64,000 nucleotides of DNA from Nematostella vectensis (taxonomy: Eukaryota; Cnidaria; Anthozoa; Actiniaria; Edwardsiidae), in the NCBI RefSeq assembly GCF_932526225.1, contig NC_064042.1, forward strand, positions 12,473,040 to 12,537,039, read 5' to 3'. Of the stretch, positions 19,350-30,930 are shown one piece after another. A program made the position numbers and the translations under genes. Every line of letters starts with the position of its first letter. Positions within the stretch are counted from its first letter, which is position 1. Below the pieces are notes generated by a model. The model saw only the letters and a list, made by a program, of their open reading frames with translations, had not been told where the DNA came from and ran no database searches.

Positions 19350-22294
19350 ATTGTATTCTAGCTCTTACTGCCGAACAGACCTTCTAATAAAATTGTGTAG
19401 ATGAACTGCTAAAAGTTGTGTATTTGATTGTATACTCTCGTCTCAATGAGTCTTTGCATTAAAAACTGTTGTAAAATGAGGGTCGTTCTTCGGGATTGAG
19501 CACAGTAGGAGAACTGGTATATAGAACCTGAAGGATAACAGAATAAGTTACATGCTACCCTATAATAAGACAAAAAAAAATCTATCTGGGTATAGAAAGC
19601 ATAATACAATTTATATGTGGGCTATGTGTGCAGAATCAAAAACAACTCCTTTTTTCTCGAATGGCTCCAATCTCTTGAAAACATTTCATAGTCTGGGAAA
19701 GTGTTGATACAATGAAATAATCAGTCATCAATTGTTTCGGAATTAAAATTGCTGTCTGGTTTATTAGATGATTTGGCCAAAAAAACTCTCAAAGTATACC
19801 AGATTCAATTCAATTCTTCAGTTCTGAAATACCAAACTCTACTAGAGACTATGATTAACATGCTTACTGGAATTAAAGCGCCAAATCATAAAAACAGGCT
19901 TATGTTTACGGTAAAATTCTTGTAAAAAGCAACCCTTTTTTTTCATTGCATTTCAAGTTATCATGCAGTAGAGAGCGTGCATGGTATGGTGTTCACCATC
20001 TTGGTACAATATGAACTATAACAAATTTGGAATCACCATAACAGCATCAAGACTTCCCTAGTAAGCCTCACTAGTCAGCTCCCGGGACAATTTTTCTTTG
20101 TCAAGAAGAGGGGTCTTAAAAGAAAATAGAAATAGGGGGTTTAGAATGATAGAAATAGGGGTTTTATTTCAAAATCTCTGTCTCTAGCTTTTGGCACTTG
20201 GTGATTTTAGCCCCTAGTTAGCAAAGCTTTTACTGTGTTCACATAGTAGGTAGCACTAAGCAATAAGCTAATAGATGTTCATATAAAATAAGACAAGACA
20301 ACTCCTCTCTATTTCCGCCATTTATTGGTTCAACAAAAGAATGAATATAAGATTTCTGCTGAGCATTAGTGCATTTCCAAGGGAATTGCAGCCCCAATCC
20401 AACAACCACGTCCCCCTCATTGACACACTCCAGGCTACAGGCAAGGGGTACACTATACAAAATCATATAAAAACTAGTTTAGATATTGGCAAAGTGTGGT
20501 GCCATGATTTTGTCCATAGAAAACTAAAAGGGTTGATCTTTTTGCACAATCTATTAATGATTGATATTGATTGTGTTCAAGTAAAAGTCTAACACTGACC
20601 CATAACCCTAGGAGATCACTCCAAGCAATTTAGTGCTGTGTGAGATTCAGATATTTGCAATTTTATTGAAACAAGTCTGTTAGTATATTCCATATAGTCA
20701 AAATAATTGTAGATTCACATATATAGCACTGCTGCGCAACCTTTTATTGTGGTACAGGTGTGAAGCATGAAGTTATTCTTTTTAGGTTCTTCATCAGTGC
20801 AATCCTTGCATTTAAACATTCTCATATACTGGTAACATTTGATTGGACTTTTATCATGCAGAGGTGGGGAATGCAGTCATCAACCACATTCCAGAAAATG
20901 ATAAGCAGCACATCACATTGTGATTGCCACCAAATGAACAAATAAAATGACTGTTTGTACAATAGTATTTTAAGTCGCTAGCTTGATTCTTCATTTTTAG
21001 AGCATAACTCTAATGAAAAAAATATTTTGCTGCTATCTGAGCATTGGCATGTTCTTAAAATTTGGCGAAACCCTAGCCTGGACGTTCTTATTAAAAAAAA
21101 GGAGTGTATTTATTATAACTTACAGCACTTTCATATTATAAAAGAGTCCAAATACCAACAGACAGTCAAGAGGCTATATTAAAACACTACAGTAGGCATC
21201 CATGAGTTCAAATAATTGTGTAAAAAGTAGCCAATAAAATGATGGTTGTACTTTATTGACTGAAAAACATTACAGCATCATTGCAGTATAAATGTTAAAT
21301 AATATATAATGTATATTAAAAAACAAATGATATATGAACTATTTTCAAAAAACGCCATTCATATTATAAAATACAAATTAAAACCATGCCAGTCAAAGCT
21401 ATTACAGTAACATTAATAAATATATTTCGCAAAATAAAGAAGAATGAAAACCTGAAGTTTCTAAATAAATTCTCATTATAGCCTAGCGTATGAATGATGC
21501 AATTTCGGATGTCATGTAACACAATTGACTTCCAAGTCGCTAGCTTGATTCTTCATTTTTAGAGCATAACTCTAATGAAAAAAAATATTTTGCTGCTATC
21601 TGAGCATTGGCATGTTCTTAAAATTTGGCGAAACCCCAGCCTGGACGTTCTTATTAAAAAAAGGAGTGTATTTTTTATAACTTACAGGTACTTAAAAGCT
21701 TATTTTACCCATTTTAAGGCTTGCAATAACTTCATTAACAGCACGACAAAGTTTTTACGCACATGTACACCGATTCCTCAGATCCATTGTCGTTTGGTTG
21801 TGATATGCTTGCTCTTGCCTAGTTTTGAGCTAGGATGATTAAACGTGAGGTTGTTTGATGCAACGTGGAATGAGACGAAAACAAATGGCTGCCACAAAGT
21901 TTCAGCGGTAATCCCAAAGATCCACATAGACCACGCCATCTTTTTCATACAGTACGTCACAAAAGCCACCGCTGACAGTTTATGCGCTGACGAGCAAAAC
22001 ATCCAAGATGGCGGCGAAACGTCGAATTTCTCAAAAACGAATAATAACCGCGCGAAAAAACCTACAGCAAGCGTTTTTTTGTTTGTTTTTACATCTAAAT
22101 ATGAGTCTTGGTTGTATTTAGCTTGCAGTTCCCCTTTAATAGTTTTGTCTAGAAATAATAGCACGTCTATTGAGAACCGAAAGTGGACATTTGGCCGTCG
22201 TGGTGTGTTCGCATCCCCCCCCCCCCCCCCCCCCCCCCCCCCGGGTACGGGACTGGAGAGTGAGGTACCTACTTTAGTTATTTGTCAACGAAGT
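19350..22294. other. Host intergenic DNA with a 154-bp direct repeat
   Basis: AT-rich, with no convincing gene. A 154-bp sequence at 20972-21125 recurs almost unchanged at 21534-21687 in direct orientation, 562 bp apart; it may be a small repetitive element or a local duplication. Around 21845-22090 there is a GC-richer patch with AAGATGGCGGCGAAA (22005), a YY1-like promoter word, followed by a 28-base C-run (22215-22242). Confidence 0.4.
22215..22242. repeat. Poly-C tract (28 C)
   Basis: An uninterrupted homopolymer. Its length may be uncertain in the assembly. Confidence 0.9.
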
Positions 22295-22398
22295 GATCAT
22301 ATTATCGTGGACTTTAAAAGCACACTAGCATACACACATTGACACCAGTCGGGCCAAGACGGGACGCTAGCACAGTCTATTACCCGTGCAGTTCGGCA

Positions 22399-22443
22399 AC
22401 CATGGACAGCTGTTTCGTCCTTATTAGGACTCGTCAGCATGGT
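22399..22443 (-). ncRNA. Type I hammerhead ribozyme, unit 1
   Basis: On the minus strand: stem I strand ACCATG, core CTGACGA, stem II GTCC-TAATAA-GGAC, core GAAA, a minimal CAGCTG stem III, cleavage triplet GTC, then CATGGT closing stem I. All conserved core bases are present. Confidence 0.92.
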
Positions 22444-22752
22444 ATAGCCGGTTTGCCTCAGTTAAACTTCATCGGCAAAAAAACTGCAGGGCGACTTCGA
22501 CTCGAACGAAGTGCTTTAAACCAGAGCTCAGATCCATGTGGGATCTAGAGCTGCGACCGGGCTAGCGTGATGCCAATTGTGCAGATCACGCATGCGACCT
22601 TTGCTAGTCTAAAACTCCGTCGGATAGCCAAACTGTCCTTGCGAGTATGTATACATAAATGTGAACTTTAGAAGCACACTAGCATACACACATTGGCACC
22701 AGTCGGGCCAAGACGGGACGCGAGCACAGTCTATTACCCGTGCAGTTCGGCA

Positions 22753-22797
22753 ACCATGGACAGCTGTTTCGTCTTTATTAGGACTCGTCAGCATGGT
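22753..22797 (-). ncRNA. Type I hammerhead ribozyme, unit 2
   Basis: Same core as unit 1, but with one substitution in stem II (GGAC to AGAC), which breaks the loop-closing C-G pair. The core is otherwise intact; activity may be reduced. Confidence 0.88.
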
Positions 22798-23013
22798 ATA
22801 GCCGGTTTGCCTCAGTTAAACTTCATCGGCTATCCGACGGAGTTTTAGACTAGCAAAGGTCGCATGCGTGATCCGCACAATTGGCATCACGCTAGCCCGG
22901 TCGCAGCTCTAGATCCCACATGGATCTGAGCTGTGGTTCAAAGCACTTCGTTCGAGTCGAAGTCGCCCTGCAGTTTTTTTGCCGATGAAGTTTAACTGAG
23001 GCAAACCGGCTAT

Positions 23014-23058
23014 ACCATGCTGACGAGTCCTAATAAGGACGAAACAGCTGTCCATGGT
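23014..23058 (+). ncRNA. Type I hammerhead ribozyme, unit 3 (inverted)
   Basis: Plus strand: ACCATG (23014-23019), CTGACGA (23020-23026), stem II GTCC/GGAC with loop TAATAA, GAAA (23041-23044), CAGCTG, predicted cleavage after GTC at 23052, and CATGGT (23053-23058) pairing with the first strand. The very short stem III is like that of schistosome and other metazoan type I hammerheads, which work best as dimers. Confidence 0.93.
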
Positions 23059-23156
23059 TGCCGAACTGCACGGGTAATAGACTGTGCTAGCGTACCGTCT
23101 TGGCCCGACTGGTGCCAACGTGTGTATGCTAGTGTGCTTCTAAAGATCATATTATC

Positions 23157-24870
23157 AGCTGTAAATAAACAGACCGACCAATAAATCCTAACGGGGTGTT
23201 TCGAGTTTCGCCATGAGAAAAACAAGTGACAAGCAAGAATTCCTGCATATATGAGGTAGACAAGGAAAAGCCGCGCTTCTCACACGAAACCAGGAAAGCG
23301 CGACTGAGACCCGTAGCAAATAGGGCAGGTTTTACTCGATTTTGTGACATGTACTAGACAAATCGTAACTAAATATTTCGTCTTAATGTTTTGATTATGG
23401 AAACGATAGGCATTCTTTGCTGATAACCTTGAAGCGGGTTGTAGGGACAAACTAAAACAAGAGAAGCAAACAAGAATATTGTCCTTTTCGCTTTTAGCGA
23501 GATCTTTAATATAAAAGTCTTCCCCCTCGTATTACTCTTGAGAAGACCCCATGCAGACTTCCGCCTTTTTCGTTTATCCATCGGTTATATAATTCGGAAC
23601 GCTAATAGGACTTTCCGCAAGACGAAGGAACTGAATTTCAGATTTTTAAAGTCACGCTTTACGGGTTAAAACACTATGCTATTAACTATAACCGGATGTA
23701 GGGAACACTGGGTTCCAGAAAGTGATAAGAGGCTTTGAGGATTAAACCACCTTGATGCTTACACAAAGTCTTCAAGCAAAATTCGTTTTTATCTTATTAT
23801 ATCGAGAAGATAATAAAAATATAATAGGGAATGTAGTAGGGAATTGAAAGATGCAAAAATATTATTTTTTCGATAGAATTTTCACTTCAAGCCTTCAAGG
23901 CACCACGCAGTGGCAAATTGCAATACGATAATAAATAATAGGACCTTCACTCGTCGGGGTGTTTTTACGTGCTCGGTGCTGACGTAATGAAAAGCTTTCC
24001 ATTTCTATTTTGCAAGATGATAGATAGTTTAATCACAAGTAAATCACAAGTTATTGGACATTCCCGAACTAGCTCGATACACAAAAAAATTAACAAATAG
24101 CTTCCACAATCGGATCAGCCAAAAATATATTTAAAAAATATTTATTTATACTAAAAATTTATAAAATGCAGATTTATAAATCCGAGGATATTTTTTTTTT
24201 CATCGCTCTTTGTCGTGACGGGCACGGTCATTTCTGTGAAATTTTGGCTTGAACTTGGCACTCAAAAAGTCAGGTGATTACGGTACTTTAGTTCCCTGCA
24301 AACTGCCGCCTTATTGGGCTACCTGTAGTTTTGGTGGAAAAAAATGCCAAGCGCTTCCATGTCCGCCTATGGTTGTGGTGATGCTTTGAAAAATACGTTT
24401 TTTCGAGGTATGAAATCATTATTTTTTAAACAGTTCGATTAAAATTTCATTCTTACAGTTAATGTTAAAGCTTGAACATCTGACTCGATGAAACTACTAA
24501 GGCTTTTATGCCTTAAACTTAAAAGTTTATATCATTGCTTCATTATTTACTACTCTACGCTGATATTTAAGTGACATATATATTCCTGCACACTTCTCTT
24601 TTATGTTTTATGGTTCCTATAATGTTAAAAAAGGTGATTTGCCCTACAAGAAATAAAGAATCCCTGGGTTTACTGAGATATGTGCACACTTTTGTGAATG
24701 GAAACTCTAGAATATTTACAAAGTATTACTTCTTTCGCAAAAGGTGGAAGGATTATAGTGCCCTGACATAGATTTGATATTTGTTATTTTATATGAAACA
24801 GAAAGAGACATAACTTTTACTATTTTTTATCAATTGATCTTGTAATCCGCTACTGTCTTTTTAAAATTAA
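23157..24870. other. Host intergenic DNA
   Basis: AT-rich with no supported gene. Short open frames (for example 23369-23581 minus) show no recognisable domain. Confidence 0.4.
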
Positions 24871-24874
24871 TCAA

Positions 24875-26375
24875 ATTTGAATGTCAATCAATCCAGTCTT
24901 AGCCTCATTGCTTATCCAGTTGCGCATGCGAAAGCCTCCGCAGTCTAGTACTTTGCATACATCCTCGACGATCTCCTTGCCACTTTGAACACTACTGCAG
25001 CTATGGCTCCTTGGCAAGTGCTGTCACAGCCTTAGTTTTCCCTGCACCGTGATCTTCTAGCACTTTCTTTGTTTGCAAGAAATGGTGATGGCTTATCTCC
25101 AAAAATTACACAATTGAACTGATATACAGTAGACCCTCAGGAACATCTTTGAAATGTCTCCCGCAATCAGCAGTATTCCAGTCAAGTCATTAAAGAGACA
25201 AGGACCTTTCTCTAGCATGTTATTTAAGGGCACGTCTTCGACCTTTGCTGCCGAATCAAACACAATACGAAGTTTGGTGTCTTTGTGTCAGATAATACAG
25301 GGTGGTATGGCAAATACCACCCCGATCTTCGGGTCGGTTAGATTCCAATTCCTCTGCAAATCCCTCAACAATATATGCTTGAATACCCTAAAAGTACTAT
25401 TCCTTGAGTATGGGATCTCCGCTAAACTCGCGCTCAGTCCACTTAAGCCGTCGTGACGCCATTTTATGAGAATCTGGAACATAAGTGACATCAGGTTTCC
25501 ATGGCAACTGTACTTGGTAACGGTTGTCAACTTGACGGGTCGTCGCTTTCGATTCTTCTAGCACGCGCTTGTCTGTGTTACTCAGATGATGCTATTCGTG
25601 GAGCCCAGAATTTATTGGGTTGAAGTTAAAGATCTTGATCCATTGCCACGTGATACGACGAAATTTTACCCTCCGCTCCAGTGCCTTTACCAACTGGACC
25701 GCATATTCCCATCCAAGTGGTGTTCGTATCGCCAGGGGCGGATACAAGGGGGGTGGATTGTGTGGATATTCACCTCCCTTTTTGAGTAAAAAAAAATTAA
25801 AAGTCACTTTGTTTGAAAAAAATAAATGTCTGAGGGACGGAAGGTACTGCTCATTCCCCTTCGGCAGCTTGACTTTGCTGACGCGACGAATCCAAGCATT
25901 AAGAATTGTAAGATCCAGCATTAAGAATTGTAAGATCTTTGCGACCTCTCAAGAACCACTGGATCAGTTATATGCCGTTCTAGCCGGCCATTATCCACCC
26001 CCCATTTTTAAATCCTGGATCCGCCCCTGATCGCATATGGTTCATCCGCCTTTCCATATCTCCCTTCGAGTTGCTTTGGTAACGTGGACAATCCTACCGA
26101 ATTAGAGGATCCACCTTGCTTCTCCAAACCTGACATTAAAATTCCGTAGGTGCGCATGTTCCCTTTGTGGCTTCTTAATATCCATATTCGGTAAGTGATT
26201 GCTTATTACTGGTACAACATACGCATCAAGCCAGTAAGATACACTCGGATCCACTTCCGGTTGAACTTGCAAAGTTTCCTTTTCGGTAAGTGTTAAGCTT
26301 TTGTTTCCTGACAGTGACAGATTAATCTCTCGTTTCCCCAGATCGAGGCTCTCCGCGCGCTTTCTTGTGACCAAC
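24875..26375 (-). pseudogene. BEL/Pao retrotransposon pol remnant
   Basis: Translating the minus strand in shifting frames gives protease-region sequence (YWLDAYVVPVI, REHAHLRNFNV) at 26102-26374. An IRTPLGW block lies near 25720. A connector segment (VDNRYQVQLPWKPDV) lies near 25480-25520, and a reverse-transcriptase core, RIVFDSAAKVEDVPLNNML with GDISKMFLR, near 25170-25290. A DCGGFRMRNWISN block lies near 24890-24930. The order and motifs match BEL/Pao pol. The frame is destroyed by many stops and indels, and the stretch is interrupted by the MITE at 25733-26029. No LTR is assigned with confidence. Confidence 0.75.
25733..26029. mobile_element. hAT-like MITE
   Basis: 297 bp with imperfect terminal inverted repeats, CAGGGGCGGATACAAGG at the left and the complement of CAGGGGCGGATCCAGG at the right. 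Flanks duplicate ATCGC (25728-25732 and 26030-26034). It is non-coding, with a short internal tandem duplication (GCATTAAGAATTGTAAGATC twice near 25897-25937). The terminal CAGGGGCGG word is typical of hAT elements, though hAT duplications are usually 8 bp. It sits inside the BEL/Pao remnant. Confidence 0.75.
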
Positions 26376-26500
26376 GTGATTTCCGGGATCCTCCAAGCAA
26401 TTAGCCAATTAATATTGACCAGATCTGTTCTTAATCCGACCGACCCTTAGAAGATCACATCCCTTAAAATTCTTAGTTATCCACGGTTTTGAATCCTAAC

Positions 26501-27092
26501 TGTTATGAACATTGAAAATACAAAAAGAACGTCGATTTAAATTGAACGGATTAGATAGTTTAGACAATTGTTTAGTTGAGTTACCACGGCTTCCTCTATT
26601 TTGAGCACAGCCGCCCTCTCCTATGATTAGACTGATAAGATTTATTGTAGTTTACGCATTTCCCTTTGAGTAAGAGTTTAGGAATGGGGCACGTCCTACT
26701 TTAGGACACGTCCCACCTGCCTATAAATTATAGTACCCATTTAGCAATCTTTAAGAGTTGAGCAGAGAAACCGAAGAGAGAAGAGTTGAGGTAAGAGCCA
26801 GAGAAGCAGAGTTAGAGAAGTCAGAGTAAAGTTTGAAGAGTTACAAGCTTACTTGGAGTTGTATTTCTTTAAGCCCCGGAGACGAGATCAGACGTAAGTT
26901 GAATTTGTAAATATTGATCTAGCCTTTTTGCGATTTACAGAACTGCCTGTAGTCCTTAGGTTTTTATCCTAAATTTGTGAATTGTTAATTACTTCATAGT
27001 TATCACCGCATGTGTTCGATAGTTGGACGAGTTGATTGTAATAAACGCTGTTAAATCAAGCTTGGATGACCGTTCTACACTGTGGTTGACAC
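26501..27092 (+). repeat. Possible solo LTR
   Basis: A TG start (TGTTATGAACATTG), a TATA-like CCTATAAATTATAG near 26720, a purine-rich GAGAAACCGAAGAGAGAAG leader, an AATAAA near 27042 and a possible CA end near 27092 give an LTR-like layout. The flanks (CTAAC and CTAAA) are only an approximate duplication. The orientation is opposite to the neighbouring BEL/Pao remnant. Tentative. Confidence 0.3.
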
Positions 27093-27119
27093 TAAAACGA
27101 GCCCACTGCACACTTCCCA

Positions 27120-27480
27120 CAAGTCGCTGCTTTGGAACCGCTTACACTAACCCCGTTGTACAATTCTAAAAAAATAGTTATTTTGAATTGTACCCATAAC
27201 TCCGTTCTACAATCCACGTTATTTTGAATTGTACTTACGATCCACTAAACAACTAAGATACTAAGTTATTTTTAATTGTTAGTATATAACTCCGTTCTAC
27301 AATAATAAAAAAATAAAGTTCTTTTGAATTGTAATCTAGTACAAAAAAGTTAATAATACTAACATAGTTAAAATACAAAAAAAATACAATATTAAAATAC
27401 TGAAATATTTTTAATTGTATTCATTGTCCGTTCGACAATTCTAAAATTTTTCAATTTTTCAATTTTTTTTTCTTTTCAAT
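27120..27480. repeat. Degenerate AT-rich tandem repeats
   Basis: Words such as CCGTTCTACAAT and TTTTGAATTGTA recur every ~70-100 bp at least four times with much divergence. This looks like an old tandem or palindromic satellite. No gene is seen between here and 28395. Confidence 0.5.
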
Positions 27481-28395
27481 TTTACTTTTTCGATCTACCA
27501 TACCTTGAAATACTAAGCTCTTATTAAATGAAATGTAACTCCGTTCTACTATCGAGTTGACGTGGGGACGTGTTAACAAGTTGACATGTGAGGTATTGCT
27601 GACATATGAGGACGCTTAGACGGGGGGGACGAGTTTTTTTAGAAAACATTTAGTTTTGGGTGAGGGGGGGATTCTGCAATTGCTCGGAAGAAACCCCTGA
27701 CTTGGACGAAACCTCCGACTTGAAAGACGTAGATCTGCTTGATTTTTTGGAAGACGTCTCCAAGGCTGCCTCGCCCTTCCTTGCAATGAAATAGTCTACG
27801 GCTTCCGTAATTTTCAAAATTTTCATCGAGCTCATTTGTTATTCGAGTGACATGTGCTAATTAAACGCTTTGGCCGGATTTTTTCGCCTCTTCAGCTCAG
27901 AAGCAGCCCTCGTCTCGATGTCCATCCATATCCATTTCTTTACGGCACCAATTGGATATACGGACATGAGTCTTGCCATCCCTGATTTTCCCCTCTATAT
28001 TCTAATCGATCCGTTTATTTATACACTGCCGGAACCGTGCAGGTCGTGCGGATCTTGGTCCTGGGATCACAATAACACCATATTTGGATGTACGCTTCAA
28101 TTTTTTTTCGCTTTTTTTGTTTGCACTAGTATTCGTGTTTATTATCATTTCTCAGGCCTCCATTTTGGAAATAGCCCCAGGCCTTAGCGTTTAATGAACA
28201 TCACAGGATTCCCGCGTGTTTGATCATTGATTGATATGTAGTAAGTCGATGGTGTCCGTCCTGATGGTCTTCGATCATTGATTAAATCAAGAAACGTGAT
28301 TTACATAAAGCATTCATTCGTACGGGTGAAAGTAATTGGTAAGTGTTGATGGCTTGGAAAGGCAAAAATTGCCAGCTTCTTTGCATGCTATACTA
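27481..28395. other. Host DNA, nothing supported
   Basis: Only short open frames occur (27650-27835 minus; 27870-28187 plus), without recognisable domains. Confidence 0.4.
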
Positions 28396-29471
28396 CTTCA
28401 GTGGAACCTCTATATAACGGACACCCTAGGGACCGTGAAAAGTGTCCGTTATATAGAGTTCTCCGTCAATGGAGTTTGCCTTTTTTTAATCAAATTCGAG
28501 AGTAAACACATTCTTTTTATTGACTTTACCTGAGAATGCATAACTAGCTGTCTCAGTTTTTGGGCAATCTTCTTATTGCTCAAGACGCGATCGCCATACT
28601 TCACAAGGCTACAGCAGGGGGTGGGGCATTGGGGCACGTGCCTCCCAATATTTTCATAAATTTAAGGAAATGACCAGTAGGGGCGTGGCCGTGCCCCTAC
28701 AAATTTCCTTGTGAATTTGAACGGTGCTACGGCTCTGGAAGAGTGTGATGCTTTTTCTAAGAAATGTGGGTTTGTCAAGACATCATCAAGTCCCAACTTT
28801 CCTCAGTCCAACGGGTATGCGGAAAGAGTGGTAAACACAGCAAAATAATTACTTATCAAGGCTAAGTTGGACCACAGGAATCCCTACCTGAGCCTGCTCA
28901 AGAACCGGAACACATCCATTGATAATTTAGGATTGCAAGCGCAAACACTGATGGGACGACGCCTTAGGTTCATACTTCTAACAAATAATGCACAGTTGAC
29001 ACCTAAGACACATGATTTAGAAGAAACCAAGTTTAACTAGTCAAGCAACAAGGACCTTTAATATTTTTTTCATCATTCTTGTATTTTTATATTTACAAAA
29101 GAAAGGGATGTAACATATTGGGCACCCTGTGCCACTTACCCTGCATGCTTTGCAGCAATTTTTCGTTGTTTGTTCGAAAAAAGTTACATCATTATTCTGT
29201 AAGATAAAGTTTCTATGTTATGTTTATCGTTGGTGGTTATGTCGTTTGCGGTTTCATGGCATTGCCATAAGAAAATCTCGTAAAAAGAAGCAACGGTGTC
29301 CGCTGAATAGAGGTAAAAAATGCAGAGATTTCTAAAGATTGGAGCGTGAGATATTTCCGCAAGCGCTTGATTGAAGTATCTTCTTGATGGAGGTTTGATT
29401 TATTGAATTTTTGTGGCTAAATAGAGGGTGTCCGCTTAAGAGTGGTCCGTACATACAGAGGTTCCGCTGTG
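28396..29471. mobile_element. Tc1/mariner (pogo-like) non-autonomous element
   Basis: The ends are inverted: CTTCAGTGGAACCTCTATAT at 28396 and, on the other strand, CACAGCGGAACCTCTGTAT ending at 29471. Each is bordered by TA (28394-28395 and 29472-29473). GGACAC words recur just inside both ends. The 1.08-kb body has no transposase but encloses a Ty3-type integrase scrap (28741-29040). Confidence 0.65.
28741..29040 (+). pseudogene. Ty3/gypsy integrase fragment
   Basis: The plus-strand frame reads ECDAFSKKCGF, KTSSSPNFPQSNGYAERVV, a TAA, LLIKAKLDHRNPYLSLLKN and LMGRRLRF. This is the C-terminal part of the Ty3-type integrase core, including the SPxxPQSNGxAER region with the catalytic Glu, and the following conserved block. 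One internal stop and early truncation make it a relic, captured inside the mariner-like element. Confidence 0.75.
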
Positions 29472-29771
29472 TATGTATCCGACGTGCCCCACTCCCTGCG
29501 ACGACCCTACCTTTACAAGTTTTTGGTTTAAAGCGGGTATTCGTACCATGGTACCTGGGGAGAAGGGGGGCATAAAATAGGGGTAATGGTTGTGATACGG
29601 GTAGAGGTAGGTGGCAGGGGTGAGGGCGGGAGGGTAATTGTGGGGATAATGCTACGGTGAGTGGAGTTGGACTATAAGGAGTGTACGGGATAGTGATGCA
29701 GTTGTTCTTACCATATCGTAGTGGGTAGGGGGTATAGACCGGAAAACAAAAAGGCTGATAAGGGGTAAGGT

Positions 29772-30297
29772 TTTAGCGAAGAGTAAGAAAAACTCGATCA
29801 GCGAGCTGGTCTCTAAAGCTCTGCAAGACGGGCATATCTCAGACGAAGAGTTTCGGCTGATACTTCGGGAACAAGAGAGATACTACGCGCTCAAGGCCGC
29901 TATCAGAGCTGGAAACACGCGAAAAGATGAAAACGAGGCTGGGAGAAATTCGCGAAGAGTTCGGGAGCGAGGTGTTCGAGTAAAACTCGAATTTACGGCC
30001 GAAAAACGGTCATTCCGCGCTCCGTAGGGTGGCGGTCCAACCCAATGCTATGCACATGTGTATATATACGTACGTACGCACATGTGCATATACTACAGGG
30101 CAGACGGGGTCTAATTGCAAAGTTCCCACCCGTTTCTATGAAAGGCCCCAGTCCCTCTTCTGTCGATAGACAGCGGATTAATGATTGCTAACCATTGCTA
30201 ATTATTTATCTACGCGAAGTGGTCCCGACGTAGTTTAGCAAATGTCAATTATTGCCAATTATTTATCTACGCGAAGTGGTCCCGACGTAGATTAGTA
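29772..30297 (+). mobile_element. Virus-like element end fragment (copy C)
   Basis: 29772-29983 matches the 3' end of the Gly-rich membrane gene of copy B (SKKNSISELVSKALQDGHIS block). It has a ~54-bp internal deletion and reads through to GSEVFE and TAA, whereas copy B has an earlier TAG. The rest (30047-30297) matches the element's subterminal inverted repeat: GCAAAGTTCCCACCCGTTTC, CTACGCGAAGTGGTCCCGAC iterons twice, and a long inverted repeat around 30047-30092 (ATGCACATGTG ... CACATGTGCAT). It shows what the missing right end of copy B should look like. Confidence 0.75.
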
Positions 30298-30930
30298 CGT
30301 CATCAACATCCTCGCTCATATCTGATTTGCTGTCTTCCTCTCTCTGTTTCTTTTCTTTCTCTTACTTCACTTTTCTCGCAAGGAGAAGAACGAAACGCCT
30401 TTTTCTACGTCATATATAGCAACAACCTTTCTCAGGTTGACAACCTGGGTTTAGTCGCACCTATGAAAAATTGAGTGCCTTTACTTTTTCTGAATTAATG
30501 TTTTCAGCGAATTCTTTCCCCTCCACTTTCTGACCAGCTTGCAGCTATTCTCTTGATCCTGTTCCTTTGACATTGACGTTTGCGTTCCTTCCTTTGCTCC
30601 TTCATTCTTTGGTTTTCTGGAGGGGAAGGAGGGAGGGGAGACAGAAAATATGGGGGAAGCATAAGGGGCGGCATGGAAAATTTTGTTCCTCCTGAAGGGG
30701 GCAACTAATTTTACCCCTTACTTCTATCAAAATACTCACGCCCCCAACCCTCCTTCCCCTCAGGATAATAAATGAACTTTCCCTTAAATGATTTTGAAAT
30801 GTCCACTTTAGCTATAGGTGGATGTTTTTTTTTTTTTTTGCTGTGCAACTGCAACAATAACACATTAACGTCAAAACACAAGCATGTCGAAGTAACAGGG
30901 TAAACGAATGTTATGGTTTACCGGGCTTAC

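Larger units (their letters stand above)
22307..23144. mobile_element. Hammerhead-ribozyme retroelement (retrozyme/Penelope-like), tandem plus inverted units
   Basis: An 838-bp insertion bounded by a perfect 12-bp direct duplication, GATCATATTATC (22295-22306 and 23145-23156). It contains three copies of one unit: a full minus-orientation unit, a partial second minus unit 354 bp later (head-to-tail), and a full plus-orientation unit starting near 22829. Each copy carries a hammerhead ribozyme. No protein is encoded. Tandem ~350-bp units with type I hammerheads match metazoan retrozymes. The inverted partial copy and medium-length target duplication resemble Penelope-like insertions. Confidence 0.85.

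Noticed and set aside
1798-19355. 6-bp target duplication around copy A
   Set aside because: Left AGAAAC and right ATTGTA do not match, and varying the G-run border does not help.
22009-22120. ATGGCGGCG start with a short basic peptide
   Set aside because: The frame ends after a few dozen codons with no domain. The AAGATGGCGGC word is more likely a promoter motif.
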